From positions 1 to 64,000 of the forward strand of contig JBMNCR010000060.1 in assembly GCA_049366695.1 (NCBI GenBank): a stretch of 64,000 bases of DNA, read 5' to 3'. A program made the position numbers and the translations under genes. The DNA is from JBMNCR01 sp049366695 (GTDB taxonomy: Bacteria; Bacillota; Clostridia; Eubacteriales; Alkalibacteraceae). Each line of letters starts with the position of its first letter. Position 1 is the stretch's first letter. Positions 28,074 through 36,653 of this stretch are shown piece by piece. The notes below the pieces were generated by a model. It was not told the DNA's origin and made no database searches. It worked only from the letters and a program-made list of their open reading frames with translations.

Positions 28074-28200
28074 ATTTACCTCAAGTAATTTAAAGTTTAA
28101 AAATTAATTATACCATTTACTGTTAAATTAAAGCAATAAACACCTGCTTTGTTTTTACAATTTTCAATATTACGTTCCACTTTCTACTATTTCCACTATT

Positions 28201-28513
28201 CCCACTTTCTCCTTATGTGCCGGACAGGCAAGCTCAGGATGAGTACACCATTTATTTACTCACCATAGGATTCTAAAATTCCTTAAACCCTTTGATCAAA
28301 ACTAATAATTATAAAGCGTATTTTTAAACAATAAACAAATAATAGCGTCGTTAAATTAAAAAGAAGTAAAAGATAACTGTTAAGATTTTTTCACTGTTTC
28401 ATCATGCGAGTTTGAAAAAATTAGGTTGTCTTTTATTTCTATCCATATGTATTGTCGAAAGCGTGTTTGTGTTTGATTAAAAATACACATTACTATATTA
28501 TGTAAGCTACTAT
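28201..28513 (+). repeat. dispersed intergenic repeat, copy A (with internal insertion)
   Basis: Bases 28201-28323 match 45524-45646 without gaps at about 103 of 123 positions (hand count). Bases 28461-28513 then match 45639-45691. In copy A the two parts are separated by about 140 extra bases, bounded on both sides by GCGTNTTT. The rest of the 28074-28596 intergenic region holds no gene I can see. Confidence 0.75.
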
Positions 28514-28523
28514 TACTGTTCAT

Positions 28524-28557
28524 AAAAAAACATAAATACATATAAACGGATTTATGT
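28524..28557 (-). terminator. terminator of the exporter operon
   Basis: On the minus strand ACATAAAT and ATTTATGT pair around a 12-base loop (28530-28557) and a run of seven T follows (28524-28530). It lies 40 bases after the permease stop. Confidence 0.75.
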
Positions 28558-28596
28558 TTTTTAGATTTAGATTAAATTTTTATAATTGTTTTAAAT

Positions 28597-29850
28597 CTAC
28601 TCTTGCCTTAATGCTTCAAGTACACTAATCTTTGCTGCTCTATTGGCAGGATAAAGTCCTGCTAAAATACCTACTACAACTGAAAAGCTTATTGCAAATA
28701 AAGCAAGCCAAGGGGGTATATAAGTAATCGTTATCGCTTCGCTAGTACCCGCTTGTGAATTTATTATAGCACTCCCTATAAAATTAATTATAAAAGTAAG
28801 ACTATAACTAAGTATCAACCCAGCAACTCCTCCCATCAACCCAATAAATGAAGCTTCATAAAGGAATTGTGTTCTTATATCTTTAACAGATGCGCCTATA
28901 ACTTTATTTACTCCTATCTCTTTTGTCCTTTCATAAATAGACATAATCATAGTATTAGTTATACCTATTGCCGCTACAATTAAAGCTATACTCCCTATAC
29001 CTCCAAGAAATATTTGCACAAATTTAAAAACTGAACCAATAGATTCTAGTATATCCTTAGTTGACAGCGCCATATAGCCCATTTCATTTATTTCTTCACT
29101 TAAAGACTCTACTATTTCTGTATCCTCGGCCACTACTCTTATAGAAGAATAACCTTGTTCATCAAAAAGATCAGGATTTTTTTGTGATTCCTCTGTAATT
29201 TTTATTAGCTGATCAATATCCATTATAGCTGAATAATCCTCACTACCTCCAGACTCTTTTATAGCCCCAACTATTTTAGTTCTATATTCATACCTTTCTT
29301 CAGCACTATCTACGCCAAACATATTAATAGTAGCTGCTTTTCTAACAATAGCATCTTTACCCGTTGATGTTTGTATTTCTTCAAGCAGAGTACTTCCTAT
29401 TAGGATTTCACTACCCCTTGGATATCTTCCTTCTTCTAATTCATATCCTAAATCTTGTGCTTCATGAATATCTACACCTATAAAATTCACACCAACGCTT
29501 TCTCTATTAATATATATCTCACCATACATTTGATAAATTGGAGTAACAGCCTTAACTCCTTCTAATTTTTTTAATTCTAATACATCTTCTTTTTTAAGTA
29601 CTTGTATCTCTCTTACCGATACTGATGTACTAGACTCTTCTACTATCTCATAATTAGGAGTCACTTCTATATTGGTCATATTACTTCCTTCGAACTCACT
29701 GGTTATACTTCTTTGTAAACCTGCACCCAACGAAATCATTGTTACTATACCTGCTGTACCAATCATAATACCTATCATAGTTAAAATAGTTCGTAACTTT
29801 CTTCTCCACAAACTCATCCAAGCAAGCTTAATTATATCCTTATCAAACAT
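28597..29850 (-). CDS. ABC transporter permease, MacB/YknZ type
   Basis: MacB-family permease of 417 aa: an N-terminal membrane helix after WRRKLRTILTMIGIMIG, a large extracellular MacB_PCD domain (about 45-270), and three C-terminal helices (FtsX domain) with ERTKEIGVNKVIGAS and GLYPANRAAKISVLEALRQE. It works by mechanotransmission with the ATPase encoded two genes upstream. A GTG at 29859 lies in the ribosome site AGGTGA. The ATG at 29848-29850 is the better start. Last gene of a four-gene exporter operon. Confidence 0.93.
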   Translation of the reverse strand: MFDKDIIKLAWMSLWRRKLRTILTMIGIMIGTAGIVTMISLGAGLQRSITSEFEGSNMTNIEVTPNYEIVEESSTSVSVREIQVLKKEDVLELKKLEGVKAVTPIYQMYGEIYINRESVGVNFIGVDIHEAQDLGYELEEGRYPRGSEILIGSTLLEEIQTSTGKDAIVRKAATINMFGVDSAEERYEYRTKIVGAIKESGGSEDYSAIMDIDQLIKITEESQKNPDLFDEQGYSSIRVVAEDTEIVESLSEEINEMGYMALSTKDILESIGSVFKFVQIFLGGIGSIALIVAAIGITNTMIMSIYERTKEIGVNKVIGASVKDIRTQFLYEASFIGLMGGVAGLILSYSLTFIINFIGSAIINSQAGTSEAITITYIPPWLALFAISFSVVVGILAGLYPANRAAKISVLEALRQE

Positions 29851-29862
29851 TGCAATCACCTA

Positions 29863-30699
29863 TTATAAACCAAATATCCCTTTTATAAGTTTTGTAAACC
29901 AGTTTTCGCCTTTATTTTCTTCCGTCATATTTTGACCATCTTCGTTGGCTAAAACATTAAAAGTAATTTCTTTTTCAACAGTAGTTTCTTTATTAATACT
30001 ATTTAGATATTTAACAATAATTTTTATTTTCTTTTCACCAGGTTCTTCAAAGGATGTATTATAGCTATAAATATCGTAATCTCCACTGTTAAAATTTCCA
30101 TAGTATTCTCTTTGACTTTCTAATCCTTCACCTTCTATGTATGCATTAACACCTTTAATTTCACTAACACCATTGTTTACTATCTGTATATCACTCTCTA
30201 TAAATTCACCTTGATTTACATCACCAAATACATCATCTGCAAGAATTTTCACACTATTCTTTTCTGAAACTAGGAGACCTATTATTTGATTTTCTTCATA
30301 AGTAATACCATTACTATCTTTATATGATAAATTCACCGTTAAATTATAATTGCCTGGTTCTATTTGTGGTGACACATATAAGTTGTATTCTACATCTTTA
30401 GATTTTCCTGCATTTATAATTGAAACATATTTTACATTACTTTGATTCACCGGTGAAAAACTACCTAAATTTTCTTGTCCTTCTTCATTTTTTAGAGTTA
30501 TCTTAATTTTACGAGCATGGTATTCTCCATAATTTTTTAAACTCATTGTAATCTTAAAATTACTTCCAGGGCTAATATCTTTTGGTTCACTTGTATAATT
30601 AGATATCACTACACTTGGACTTTTAGGTGCTGCACTCACACTTGACCAAGATAGGATTAATAAAACCGTTAAAACTATAATCAATATTTTTTTTCCCAT
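29863..30699 (-). CDS. secreted or anchored CARDB-like protein of the exporter
   Basis: 278 aa with a signal peptide (about 1-24, GKKILIIVLTVLLILSWSS...) and two CARDB/NEW3-type beta-sandwich repeats: one with KDISPGSNFKITMSLKNYG, the other with QGEFIESDIQIVNNGVSEI. The C terminus (WFTKLIKGIFGL) is amphipathic. It has no membrane-fusion (HlyD-like) coiled coil. Its gene lies between the ATPase and permease genes, where YknX or MacA-like adaptors would be. I infer an extracellular partner of the transporter. AAAGGA stands nine bases before the chosen ATG. Upstream codons overlap the ATPase gene. Confidence 0.82.
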   Translation of the reverse strand: MGKKILIIVLTVLLILSWSSVSAAPKSPSVVISNYTSEPKDISPGSNFKITMSLKNYGEYHARKIKITLKNEEGQENLGSFSPVNQSNVKYVSIINAGKSKDVEYNLYVSPQIEPGNYNLTVNLSYKDSNGITYEENQIIGLLVSEKNSVKILADDVFGDVNQGEFIESDIQIVNNGVSEIKGVNAYIEGEGLESQREYYGNFNSGDYDIYSYNTSFEEPGEKKIKIIVKYLNSINKETTVEKEITFNVLANEDGQNMTEENKGENWFTKLIKGIFGL

Positions 30700-30703
30700 A
30701 TTT

Positions 30704-31390
30704 TTAATTCCTTTCATCATTAAATATTTTACCATCCTCGATGGCAATCTTACGTTGACATTTACTAGCAACATTATTATCATGAGTTACAATAATAAAA
30801 GTAATTTTATTTATTTTATTCATTAGAGTAATTAAATCCAAAATCTCTTTTCCAGTTTTTGAATCCAAATTTCCCGTTGGTTCATCACATAAAATGATTT
30901 GTGGTTTATTTACGATAGCTCTAGCAATACTTACTCTTTGTTGTTGTCCCCCTGATAATTGCCCTGGCTTATGATGTTTTCGATCACTAAGCCCCACTAA
31001 ATCCAATGCATCATTTGCTAAATTGTTTCTTTCACTACTCTTTACTCTAGCAAATATAAGTGGCATGGTTACATTTTCTAATGCTGTTAAAGTTGGATTT
31101 AAATTAAATGATTGGAAAATAAATCCTATATGTTCTCTCCGAAAAAAACATAGATTATCTTCTGTAAAATCTTTTATATTTGTATTATATATAAATACAT
31201 CCCCATTAGTAGGCTTAGTTAATCCTCCAACTACATTAAGAAGGGTAGATTTCCCAGAACCAGAGGGTCCCACCAAAGCTGTTAGTTCTCCAGCATATAT
31301 ATCTAAATCTATGTCAGATAATGCATGGACTACAGAATCACCCATTTTAAAATGTTGCGATACATTATTAAGCTTAATTATTTCTTCCAT
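30704..31390 (-). CDS. ABC transporter ATP-binding protein, MacB/YknY/LolD type
   Basis: 228-aa ATPase subunit. Walker A GPSGSGKST (about 40-48), Q-loop in IFQSFNL, signature LSGGQQQRVSIARAI, Walker B IILCDEPTGNLDS, and H-loop IIVTHD. The GNLD segment is typical of the MacB/LolD/FtsE branch that powers mechanotransmission rather than substrate passage through the membrane. It pairs with the permease at 28597-29850. AGGTG precedes the ATG. Confidence 0.95.
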   Translation of the reverse strand: MEEIIKLNNVSQHFKMGDSVVHALSDIDLDIYAGELTALVGPSGSGKSTLLNVVGGLTKPTNGDVFIYNTNIKDFTEDNLCFFRREHIGFIFQSFNLNPTLTALENVTMPLIFARVKSSERNNLANDALDLVGLSDRKHHKPGQLSGGQQQRVSIARAIVNKPQIILCDEPTGNLDSKTGKEILDLITLMNKINKITFIIVTHDNNVASKCQRKIAIEDGKIFNDERN

Positions 31391-31412
31391 ATAATCACCT
31401 GCTAATTTAAAA

Positions 31413-32063
31413 TTAAATTACACTGTTTAAAAATAAAACCGATCTTAATGCAAATAATGTAGATATAATAAATAAAACGATGAAGATTATTCCACTTTTT
31501 TTCTTTGATATATTAAATAGTACAGACGTACCGATAATCATTAAGACTAATTGCCAAATAGTAAAAATATTTACTGTATCTGTGATAGATATTGTACTTA
31601 AAGAATCTATATTATAATTTATTGGAATAAAACTCTTTACTAATTGATAGATGTTAACAACGTATGAAGATAATAGTACCACAATCATCATTTGATTAAA
31701 AGTTCCTTCACCTTTAAATATTTTTCCTATAATTAGATAATAAATAGCTGATACTATGTAATAACCTGCAACAGTACCTATTAACGCAAATAAAACTGTG
31801 ACAATCGGAGAATTAACAAGACCCATTGCATTATTATTTGCTTCTATTTGACTTTGACTTAAGTTTGACATACTTTCATTCATTAGTTCATTTAATGCAC
31901 TTGCATTTACATATTTACTTATTAACGCAGATGCACAGGCAATTATTGAAAGTATAATCAGATGAAAAATATATTTAGGATTTTCCTTATACTTTTGAAA
32001 AAATTCTGAAGGCTTAAATAAATATAATTTTATTCTTTCGAAAATATTCTGTTTCTCTTCCAT
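31413..32063 (-). CDS. Yip1-family membrane protein, YknW-like
   Basis: 216 aa with about five membrane helices. The N terminus (IKLYLFKPSEFFQKYKENPK) and the helix arrangement match the Yip1 domain. In B. subtilis yknW, a Yip1 protein, heads the yknWXYZ operon, whose transporter protects against the SDP toxin. This gene likewise heads an operon with a YknY-like ATPase and YknZ-like permease. The function here is inferred from that parallel. GGGAG lies about ten bases before the ATG. The 250 bases upstream contain no gene. Confidence 0.82.
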   Translation of the reverse strand: MEEKQNIFERIKLYLFKPSEFFQKYKENPKYIFHLIILSIIACASALISKYVNASALNELMNESMSNLSQSQIEANNNAMGLVNSPIVTVLFALIGTVAGYYIVSAIYYLIIGKIFKGEGTFNQMMIVVLLSSYVVNIYQLVKSFIPINYNIDSLSTISITDTVNIFTIWQLVLMIIGTSVLFNISKKKSGIIFIVLFIISTLFALRSVLFLNSVI

Positions 32064-32280
32064 TATTAAATCACTCCCATTTATTATTTATGTTTATATT
32101 ATATAATCATATATTTTTCACTATTAAAATGCAATATATTGGGGCAAACGACACGTATAGCTGTCTAAACTACCATTTTTTATTATAAAATCTCATTATT
32201 ATCACATTACATAAAATATATTATCACTTCTAACCCTTAGGTCATTGTTAAATAATTATAACTCCATATTAGATTAGAAT

Positions 32281-32310
32281 AAAAAAAAAGCACGGAATTA
32301 ACCGTGTTTT
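32281..32310 (-). terminator. terminator of glyA
   Basis: CACGG and CCGTG (32291-32306) form a short GC-rich stem flanked by A and T runs. On the minus strand it is followed by about nine T. It starts next to the glyA stop codon. Confidence 0.75.
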
Positions 32311-32312
32311 TT

Positions 32313-33542
32313 TTATTCATATATAGGAAATTTTTCACATAATTTTTTTACTTTTTCTAAAGATGCTTTACCATCATTACTAACTAAGCAATCGTAAATC
32401 GCTTCTCCAATTATTTCCATTTCTGCTTCTTTCATTCCCCTTGCAGTTACTGCTGGAGTACCTATTCTAATTCCACTAGTTATAAAAGGACTTTCAGTAT
32501 CAAAAGGTATTGCATTTTTATTTACTGTTATCTTAACTTCATCTAATATTTTTTCTGCTTTTTTTCCTGTAAGACCAAAATTTCTTAAATCAACTAACAT
32601 TAAATGGTTGTCAGTACCTCCAGAAAGTAATTTAAAACCTTTCTTCATCAGTGTACCACTTAAAGCTTTAGCATTTAAAGCTACTTGTTTTTGATATTCT
32701 ACAAATTCTTCACTTAATGCTTCCTTTAATGCAACTGCCTTAGCGGCTATAATATGCATTAGTGGACCCCCTTGACTTCCTGGAAAAACTGCTTTATCGA
32801 TTGCTTTTCCTAGTTCTTTTTTACAAAGAATAGCTCCTCCTCTAGGTCCTCTTAAAGTTTTATGTGTAGTTGTAGTAACTACATCTGCATACTCTACAGG
32901 ACTTGGATGTATCCCTGCTGCAACTAAACCTGCTATATGAGCTATGTCAACCATAAAAAGAGCATTTACTTCTTTTGCTATATTGCTTATTCTTTCAAAA
33001 TCAATAGTTCTTGGATAAGCACTGGCTCCTGCTACTATAAGTTTTGGTTTAGCTTCTTTTGCTATTTTTTCTAATTCATCATAATCCAAAAGCTCTGTTT
33101 CTTTGTTTATACCATAAGAAATAAAATTATAGTATTGCCCCGACATACTTACTGGGCTTCCATGACTCAAATGTCCTCCATGAGAAAGATCCATCCCTAA
33201 TACTGTATCTCCAGGTTGTATCAATGCAAAATATGCTGCCATATTTGCCTGAACTCCTGAATGAGGTTGAACATTAGAATATTCTGCACCAAACAGCTTT
33301 TCAATTCTTTCTTTTGCTAATTTTTCTACTATATCAACGTATTCACATCCACCATAATATCTCTTTCCTGGGTAACCTTCTGCATATTTATTTGTTAAAT
33401 GATTCCCCATCACTTGTATTACTCTTTCAGAAACAATGTTTTCTGAGGCTATTAACTCTATATTTCCTTGTTGTCTTTTGAGTTCCTTATCCATTGCACT
33501 AAAAATTTCAGGATCGAAATCCTTTATTACTGAATAATTCAA
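32313..33542 (-). CDS. glyA: serine hydroxymethyltransferase
   Basis: Converts serine and tetrahydrofolate to glycine and methylene-THF, the main one-carbon source. PLP enzyme of 409 aa, usual length. Motifs: QQGNIELIASEN, the substrate region YAEGYPGKRYYGG, VQPHSGVQAN, MDLSHGGHLSHG, and the PLP lysine in TTTTHKTLRGPRGG. TTG start nine bases after GGGAGG. Alone in its transcript or together with the small upstream genes. Confidence 0.97.
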   Translation of the reverse strand: MNYSVIKDFDPEIFSAMDKELKRQQGNIELIASENIVSERVIQVMGNHLTNKYAEGYPGKRYYGGCEYVDIVEKLAKERIEKLFGAEYSNVQPHSGVQANMAAYFALIQPGDTVLGMDLSHGGHLSHGSPVSMSGQYYNFISYGINKETELLDYDELEKIAKEAKPKLIVAGASAYPRTIDFERISNIAKEVNALFMVDIAHIAGLVAAGIHPSPVEYADVVTTTTHKTLRGPRGGAILCKKELGKAIDKAVFPGSQGGPLMHIIAAKAVALKEALSEEFVEYQKQVALNAKALSGTLMKKGFKLLSGGTDNHLMLVDLRNFGLTGKKAEKILDEVKITVNKNAIPFDTESPFITSGIRIGTPAVTARGMKEAEMEIIGEAIYDCLVSNDGKASLEKVKKLCEKFPIYE

Positions 33543-33564
33543 ACTAATTCCTCCCTTAATTTTG

Positions 33565-33756
33565 CTAATCGTATTTTGATAATTTATTTGATATCTGTTG
33601 TAAGCTTACAGCTATACTTTTTAGATAATCTTCCATTATATTTACTTTTTCTTTCAAAAAAAATATGAAAAAAATTACCGCCGTGAGGGCGACAAAAATC
33701 ATAACAGGATTTAAAAGAGTAGTCAAACTGGCTAAACTTAACATAAAATCATTCAA
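33565..33756 (-). CDS. small single-pass membrane protein
   Basis: About 63 residues: a hydrophobic segment (LLNPVMIFVALTAVIFFIFF) and a short C-terminal helix with Lys and Gln. No family recognised. An in-frame GTG at 33765 falls inside the GAGG ribosome site. The TTG at 33754-33756, eight bases after it, is preferred. It ends 22 bases before glyA, so the two may be co-transcribed. Confidence 0.6.
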   Translation of the reverse strand: MNDFMLSLASLTTLLNPVMIFVALTAVIFFIFFLKEKVNIMEDYLKSIAVSLQQISNKLSKYD

Positions 33757-33851
33757 TTTCCACACCTCTTGCTTATAATCTTTAAGTATTATCTCATATT
33801 TATTTAAAAAAAAGAAGGGGAAATGTAAAAATTTAATCTATTACTGTATAT

Positions 33852-34112
33852 TCATATCTTAAATAAATACCATTTACATTTATCAACTTCATATTTTAAT
33901 TCGTAGATTCTTTCTTCTTCTCGTATAATGCTTTGACATCTATATATATACATCTTGTTACCAGCTAACTTTTCCTCGTCAGTATGAATTATCTTATTTA
34001 TTTTTATAGTTTTTTTATCATCCTTATCCAAAAGTTTAAATTTTATCGGTATGGGCATATTTATTTTTTTAAACCAAGCAATAACTTCTATTTCTTTTGC
34101 TACTACTTTCAT
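33852..34112 (-). CDS. small conserved-looking protein downstream of dinB
   Basis: 86 residues, basic, mostly beta-strand by pattern: FKKINMPIPIKFKLLDKDD, MYIYRCQSIIREEERIYEL and KCKWYLFKI. The layout resembles the small DUF6504-like proteins that accompany Y-family polymerases in other bacteria, but this is a pattern impression only. It lies 126 bases downstream of dinB on the same strand, after the dinB hairpin. GAGGTG is rather far (about 12 bases) from the ATG. Confidence 0.6.
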   Translation of the reverse strand: MKVVAKEIEVIAWFKKINMPIPIKFKLLDKDDKKTIKINKIIHTDEEKLAGNKMYIYRCQSIIREEERIYELKYEVDKCKWYLFKI

Positions 34113-34208
34113 ATTATCTTTCTCACCTCAACATTTAATTAAAAGCTGCAAGCTCATTAATCTAAGACTTTAAAAAATTTCTAACTATTTATTTTAATAA
34201 TTTTTTCC

Positions 34209-34248
34209 AAAATAAATACACTTTACAAACAACGTGGTTTAAAGTGTA
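34209..34248 (-). terminator. terminator overlapping the dinB stop codon
   Basis: TACACTTTA (34217-34225) pairs with TAAAGTGTA (34240-34248). On the minus strand TTTATTTT follows. The stem includes the last codons of dinB. Confidence 0.7.
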
Positions 34249-35489
34249 GATGACATCATTTGATACTCATCTTCTCCCACCCCACCTTTTATAGGCTTTA
34301 ATCCTGAATTAATAAATGCTCCCCTTATAACTGAGTCTTTGCCATAACGTTTCCTAATTTCATCTATAACTTTATCTATTTTTCTATATCTATCTATTTT
34401 TTTTTCATCAAAAATTGAAGTTTGAAAAAAATCATTTCCACACAATTGTGCAACTCTAACACCAAGATGCCTTATGGGTTCTCCCTTCCACACTTCATCG
34501 AAAAGTTTTATCACATATTCAAATATTATATTAGTACAATCAGTAGGATTTAACAATTTACACTGGTGCGAATAAGTAGAAAATCCAAAATTCTTTATTG
34601 AAACACTAACTACACTGCCTAAAAATTTCTTATTTCTTAACCTCATACACACCATTTCTGTTAATGATAGCAACACTAAATAGGCTTCATTTCTATTTGT
34701 AATATCATAATGAATAGTAGTTGAATTTCCTACTCCTTTTTGTGCCATATCTTCTTCTCTTACAATAGAATCATCTATACCATTAGCATAATTCCATATC
34801 AAAACTCCATAACTTTTCAAATAACTCTTCATATGCAGAGAATCTGTTTTCGCTAAATCGCCTATAGTATTAATCCCTATATTTTTAAGCTTGGGCAATG
34901 TTTTTCTCCCCACCATAAACAACTCTTCCACTGGTAAAATCCACATTTTTTTTTGTATTTCATGAGGATATATAGTATGAACTTTATCAGGTTTTTTAAG
35001 TTCTGAAGCCATCTTAGCTAATAACTTATTATTAGATATTCCTATATTAACTGTAAAACCTAACTCTCTTTTAATTCTCTCTTTTATCTTGTAAGCTATC
35101 TCTAAAGGTTCACCAAATAAATTCATACTATTGGTATAGTCTAAAAAACACTCATCAACAGAATATCTTTGAATTGTTGACGAGTACTCTCTTATAATAT
35201 TAAACATTGCATTACTACATTTCATATACAACTCATAATTTGGAGAAGCAATATACAATTTTGGATATTTCTGTTTTGCGCTAAATAATGACTCTCCTGT
35301 TTTTATTCCATATCTCTTAGCAGGAATAGATTTGGCTAAAATTATACCGTGTCTGCTTTTAGGATCTCCTCCTACTACAGAAGGAATGTCTCTCAAATCA
35401 ATGTTATCTCCGTGTTGCAACCGCCAAACAGCTTCCCAACTTAAATAAGCTGAATTTACATCTATATGAAAAATAATTCTTTTTTTCAT
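34239..35489 (-). CDS. dinB: Y-family DNA polymerase IV
   Basis: Translesion polymerase of 416 aa. Catalytic acidic residues are in FHIDVNSAYLSWEA (first Asp) and YSVDECFLDYT (Asp-Glu). A helix-hairpin-helix region follows (LPVEELFMVGRKTLPKL) and a little-finger domain. The motif DVNSAYLSWEA rather than DMDAFFA is the Gram-positive DinB2/UvrX-like form. There is no obvious C-terminal beta-clamp pentamer of the QLSLF type. AGAAGG stands seven bases before the ATG at 35489. A LexA-type box lies 30 bases upstream, so SOS control is likely. Confidence 0.94.
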   Translation of the reverse strand: MKKRIIFHIDVNSAYLSWEAVWRLQHGDNIDLRDIPSVVGGDPKSRHGIILAKSIPAKRYGIKTGESLFSAKQKYPKLYIASPNYELYMKCSNAMFNIIREYSSTIQRYSVDECFLDYTNSMNLFGEPLEIAYKIKERIKRELGFTVNIGISNNKLLAKMASELKKPDKVHTIYPHEIQKKMWILPVEELFMVGRKTLPKLKNIGINTIGDLAKTDSLHMKSYLKSYGVLIWNYANGIDDSIVREEDMAQKGVGNSTTIHYDITNRNEAYLVLLSLTEMVCMRLRNKKFLGSVVSVSIKNFGFSTYSHQCKLLNPTDCTNIIFEYVIKLFDEVWKGEPIRHLGVRVAQLCGNDFFQTSIFDEKKIDRYRKIDKVIDEIRKRYGKDSVIRGAFINSGLKPIKGGVGEDEYQMMSSTL

Positions 35490-35518
35490 TTTAAACCTTC
35501 TTTTTCTTTTTATTATAT

Positions 35519-35532
35519 CGAACATGTGTTCT
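35519..35532. promoter_or_regulatory. LexA/DinR-type SOS box upstream of dinB
   Basis: CGAACATGTGTTCT matches the Firmicute LexA box CGAACNNNNGTTCG at every fixed position but the last. It lies 30 bases upstream of the dinB start, the expected place for an operator over the dinB promoter. Confidence 0.8.
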
Positions 35533-35709
35533 TTTATCAATATTTATTTTCTAACTAAAAAAAACGTCTTTGATAATTCAAAAGGCGCTACATTTATAAT
35601 TAATCAGAAATATTTTTATGAAGCGAGTGAGAATCATGAAGATATATTTGATAATATGGTAAATGATTTACTTGATAAATCTAAAATCATACAAACGACT
35701 ATGCTATAA
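35524..35709 (+). CDS. doubtful small ORF divergent from dinB
   Basis: Open frame of 61 codons. The second half (residues 20-61, with KYFYEASENHEDIFDNM and a basic end) has coding-like composition, and a strong terminator follows 13 bases after the stop. Against it, the only ATG lies inside the LexA box and has no ribosome site. No alternative start precedes residue 46. It may be a 5'-truncated remnant, or a leaderless SOS gene. No family recognised. Confidence 0.35.
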   Translation: MCSFINIYFLTKKNVFDNSKGATFIINQKYFYEASENHEDIFDNMVNDLLDKSKIIQTTML

Positions 35710-35714
35710 AGTAT

Positions 35715-35753
35715 AAAAAACTTCTAGAGATTAAATTTCTCTAGAAGTTTTTT
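35715..35753. terminator. bidirectional terminator between the small plus-strand ORF and exoA
   Basis: A perfect 12-bp stem AACTTCTAGAGA / TCTCTAGAAGTT (35719-35749) with a seven-base loop has A runs before and T runs after, so it works on both strands. It serves exoA on the minus strand and any transcript of the small ORF on the plus strand. Confidence 0.9.
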
Positions 35754-35783
35754 ACTAATATAATTTTTACTCTGTCTATGATA

Positions 35784-36542
35784 CTAGTCCACTGAAATAA
35801 TAAGTCCTACCGGACAATGGTCAGAGCCATACACCTCAGAATATATTTTAGCATCCACTAATTTATTCTTTAATTCTTGAGATATACAAAAATAATCTAT
35901 TCTCCATCCTGCATTGTTTTCTCTTGCCTTAAACATGTACGACCACCATGTATATACACTTTCTTTATTTGGATAAAAATATCTATAAGTATCTATAATT
36001 CCGTACTCAACAATTTTATCAAACTTGTTTCTTTCTTCATCGGAAAATCCTGCATTTTTTCTATTAGTTTTGGGATTTTTTAAATCTATCTCTCTGTGAG
36101 CAACATTTAAATCTCCACAAAATATTATTGGTTTTTTTTCTTCAAGGGCTTTTATAAAAGATAAAAAGTCTTCCTCCCATTTCATCCTATATTCTATCCT
36201 CGCAAGACCTCTTTGAGAATTTGGGGTATAAACAGTCATTATAAAATAATTATCATATTCTAGGGTAATTATCCTACCTTCTTTATCATGTTCTTCTATT
36301 CCCATTCCGTAAATTACATTTATAGGTTCAACTTTGGAAAAAATCGCAGTACCAGAATACCCTTTTTTTTCAGCATAATTCCAATATTGATGGTAACCAT
36401 CAAGTTCCAATTCGATTTGTCCTTCTTGTAATTTTGTCTCTTGAATACAAAATATATCGGCATTAGATTCATTAAAAAATTCTATAAATCCTTTTTTCAC
36501 GCAAGCTCTAATTCCATTAACATTCCAAGATATAAGCTTCAT
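35784..36542 (-). CDS. exoA: exodeoxyribonuclease III / AP endonuclease (ExoA family)
   Basis: Base-excision repair AP endonuclease of 252 aa. Endonuclease/exonuclease/phosphatase fold with catalytic motifs WNVNGIRA, IQETKLQEGQ (metal Glu), YTPNSQRG, GDLNVAH, WRIDYF and GSDHCPVGL (catalytic His). The family form is the ExoA/Xth type. GGGGAAATT precedes the ATG. It is not in an operon with dinB, because the bidirectional terminator and the small ORF lie between. Confidence 0.96.
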   Translation of the reverse strand: MKLISWNVNGIRACVKKGFIEFFNESNADIFCIQETKLQEGQIELELDGYHQYWNYAEKKGYSGTAIFSKVEPINVIYGMGIEEHDKEGRIITLEYDNYFIMTVYTPNSQRGLARIEYRMKWEEDFLSFIKALEEKKPIIFCGDLNVAHREIDLKNPKTNRKNAGFSDEERNKFDKIVEYGIIDTYRYFYPNKESVYTWWSYMFKARENNAGWRIDYFCISQELKNKLVDAKIYSEVYGSDHCPVGLIISVD

Positions 36543-36653
36543 ATAATTTCCCCTTTTGATTATAATGTATAATTATATTATAAACTGACAAAGAAATAAT
36601 ACACAATAAAAAACTGCTTCAGCACATAAATATAATAAGTAATTAATCCAACA

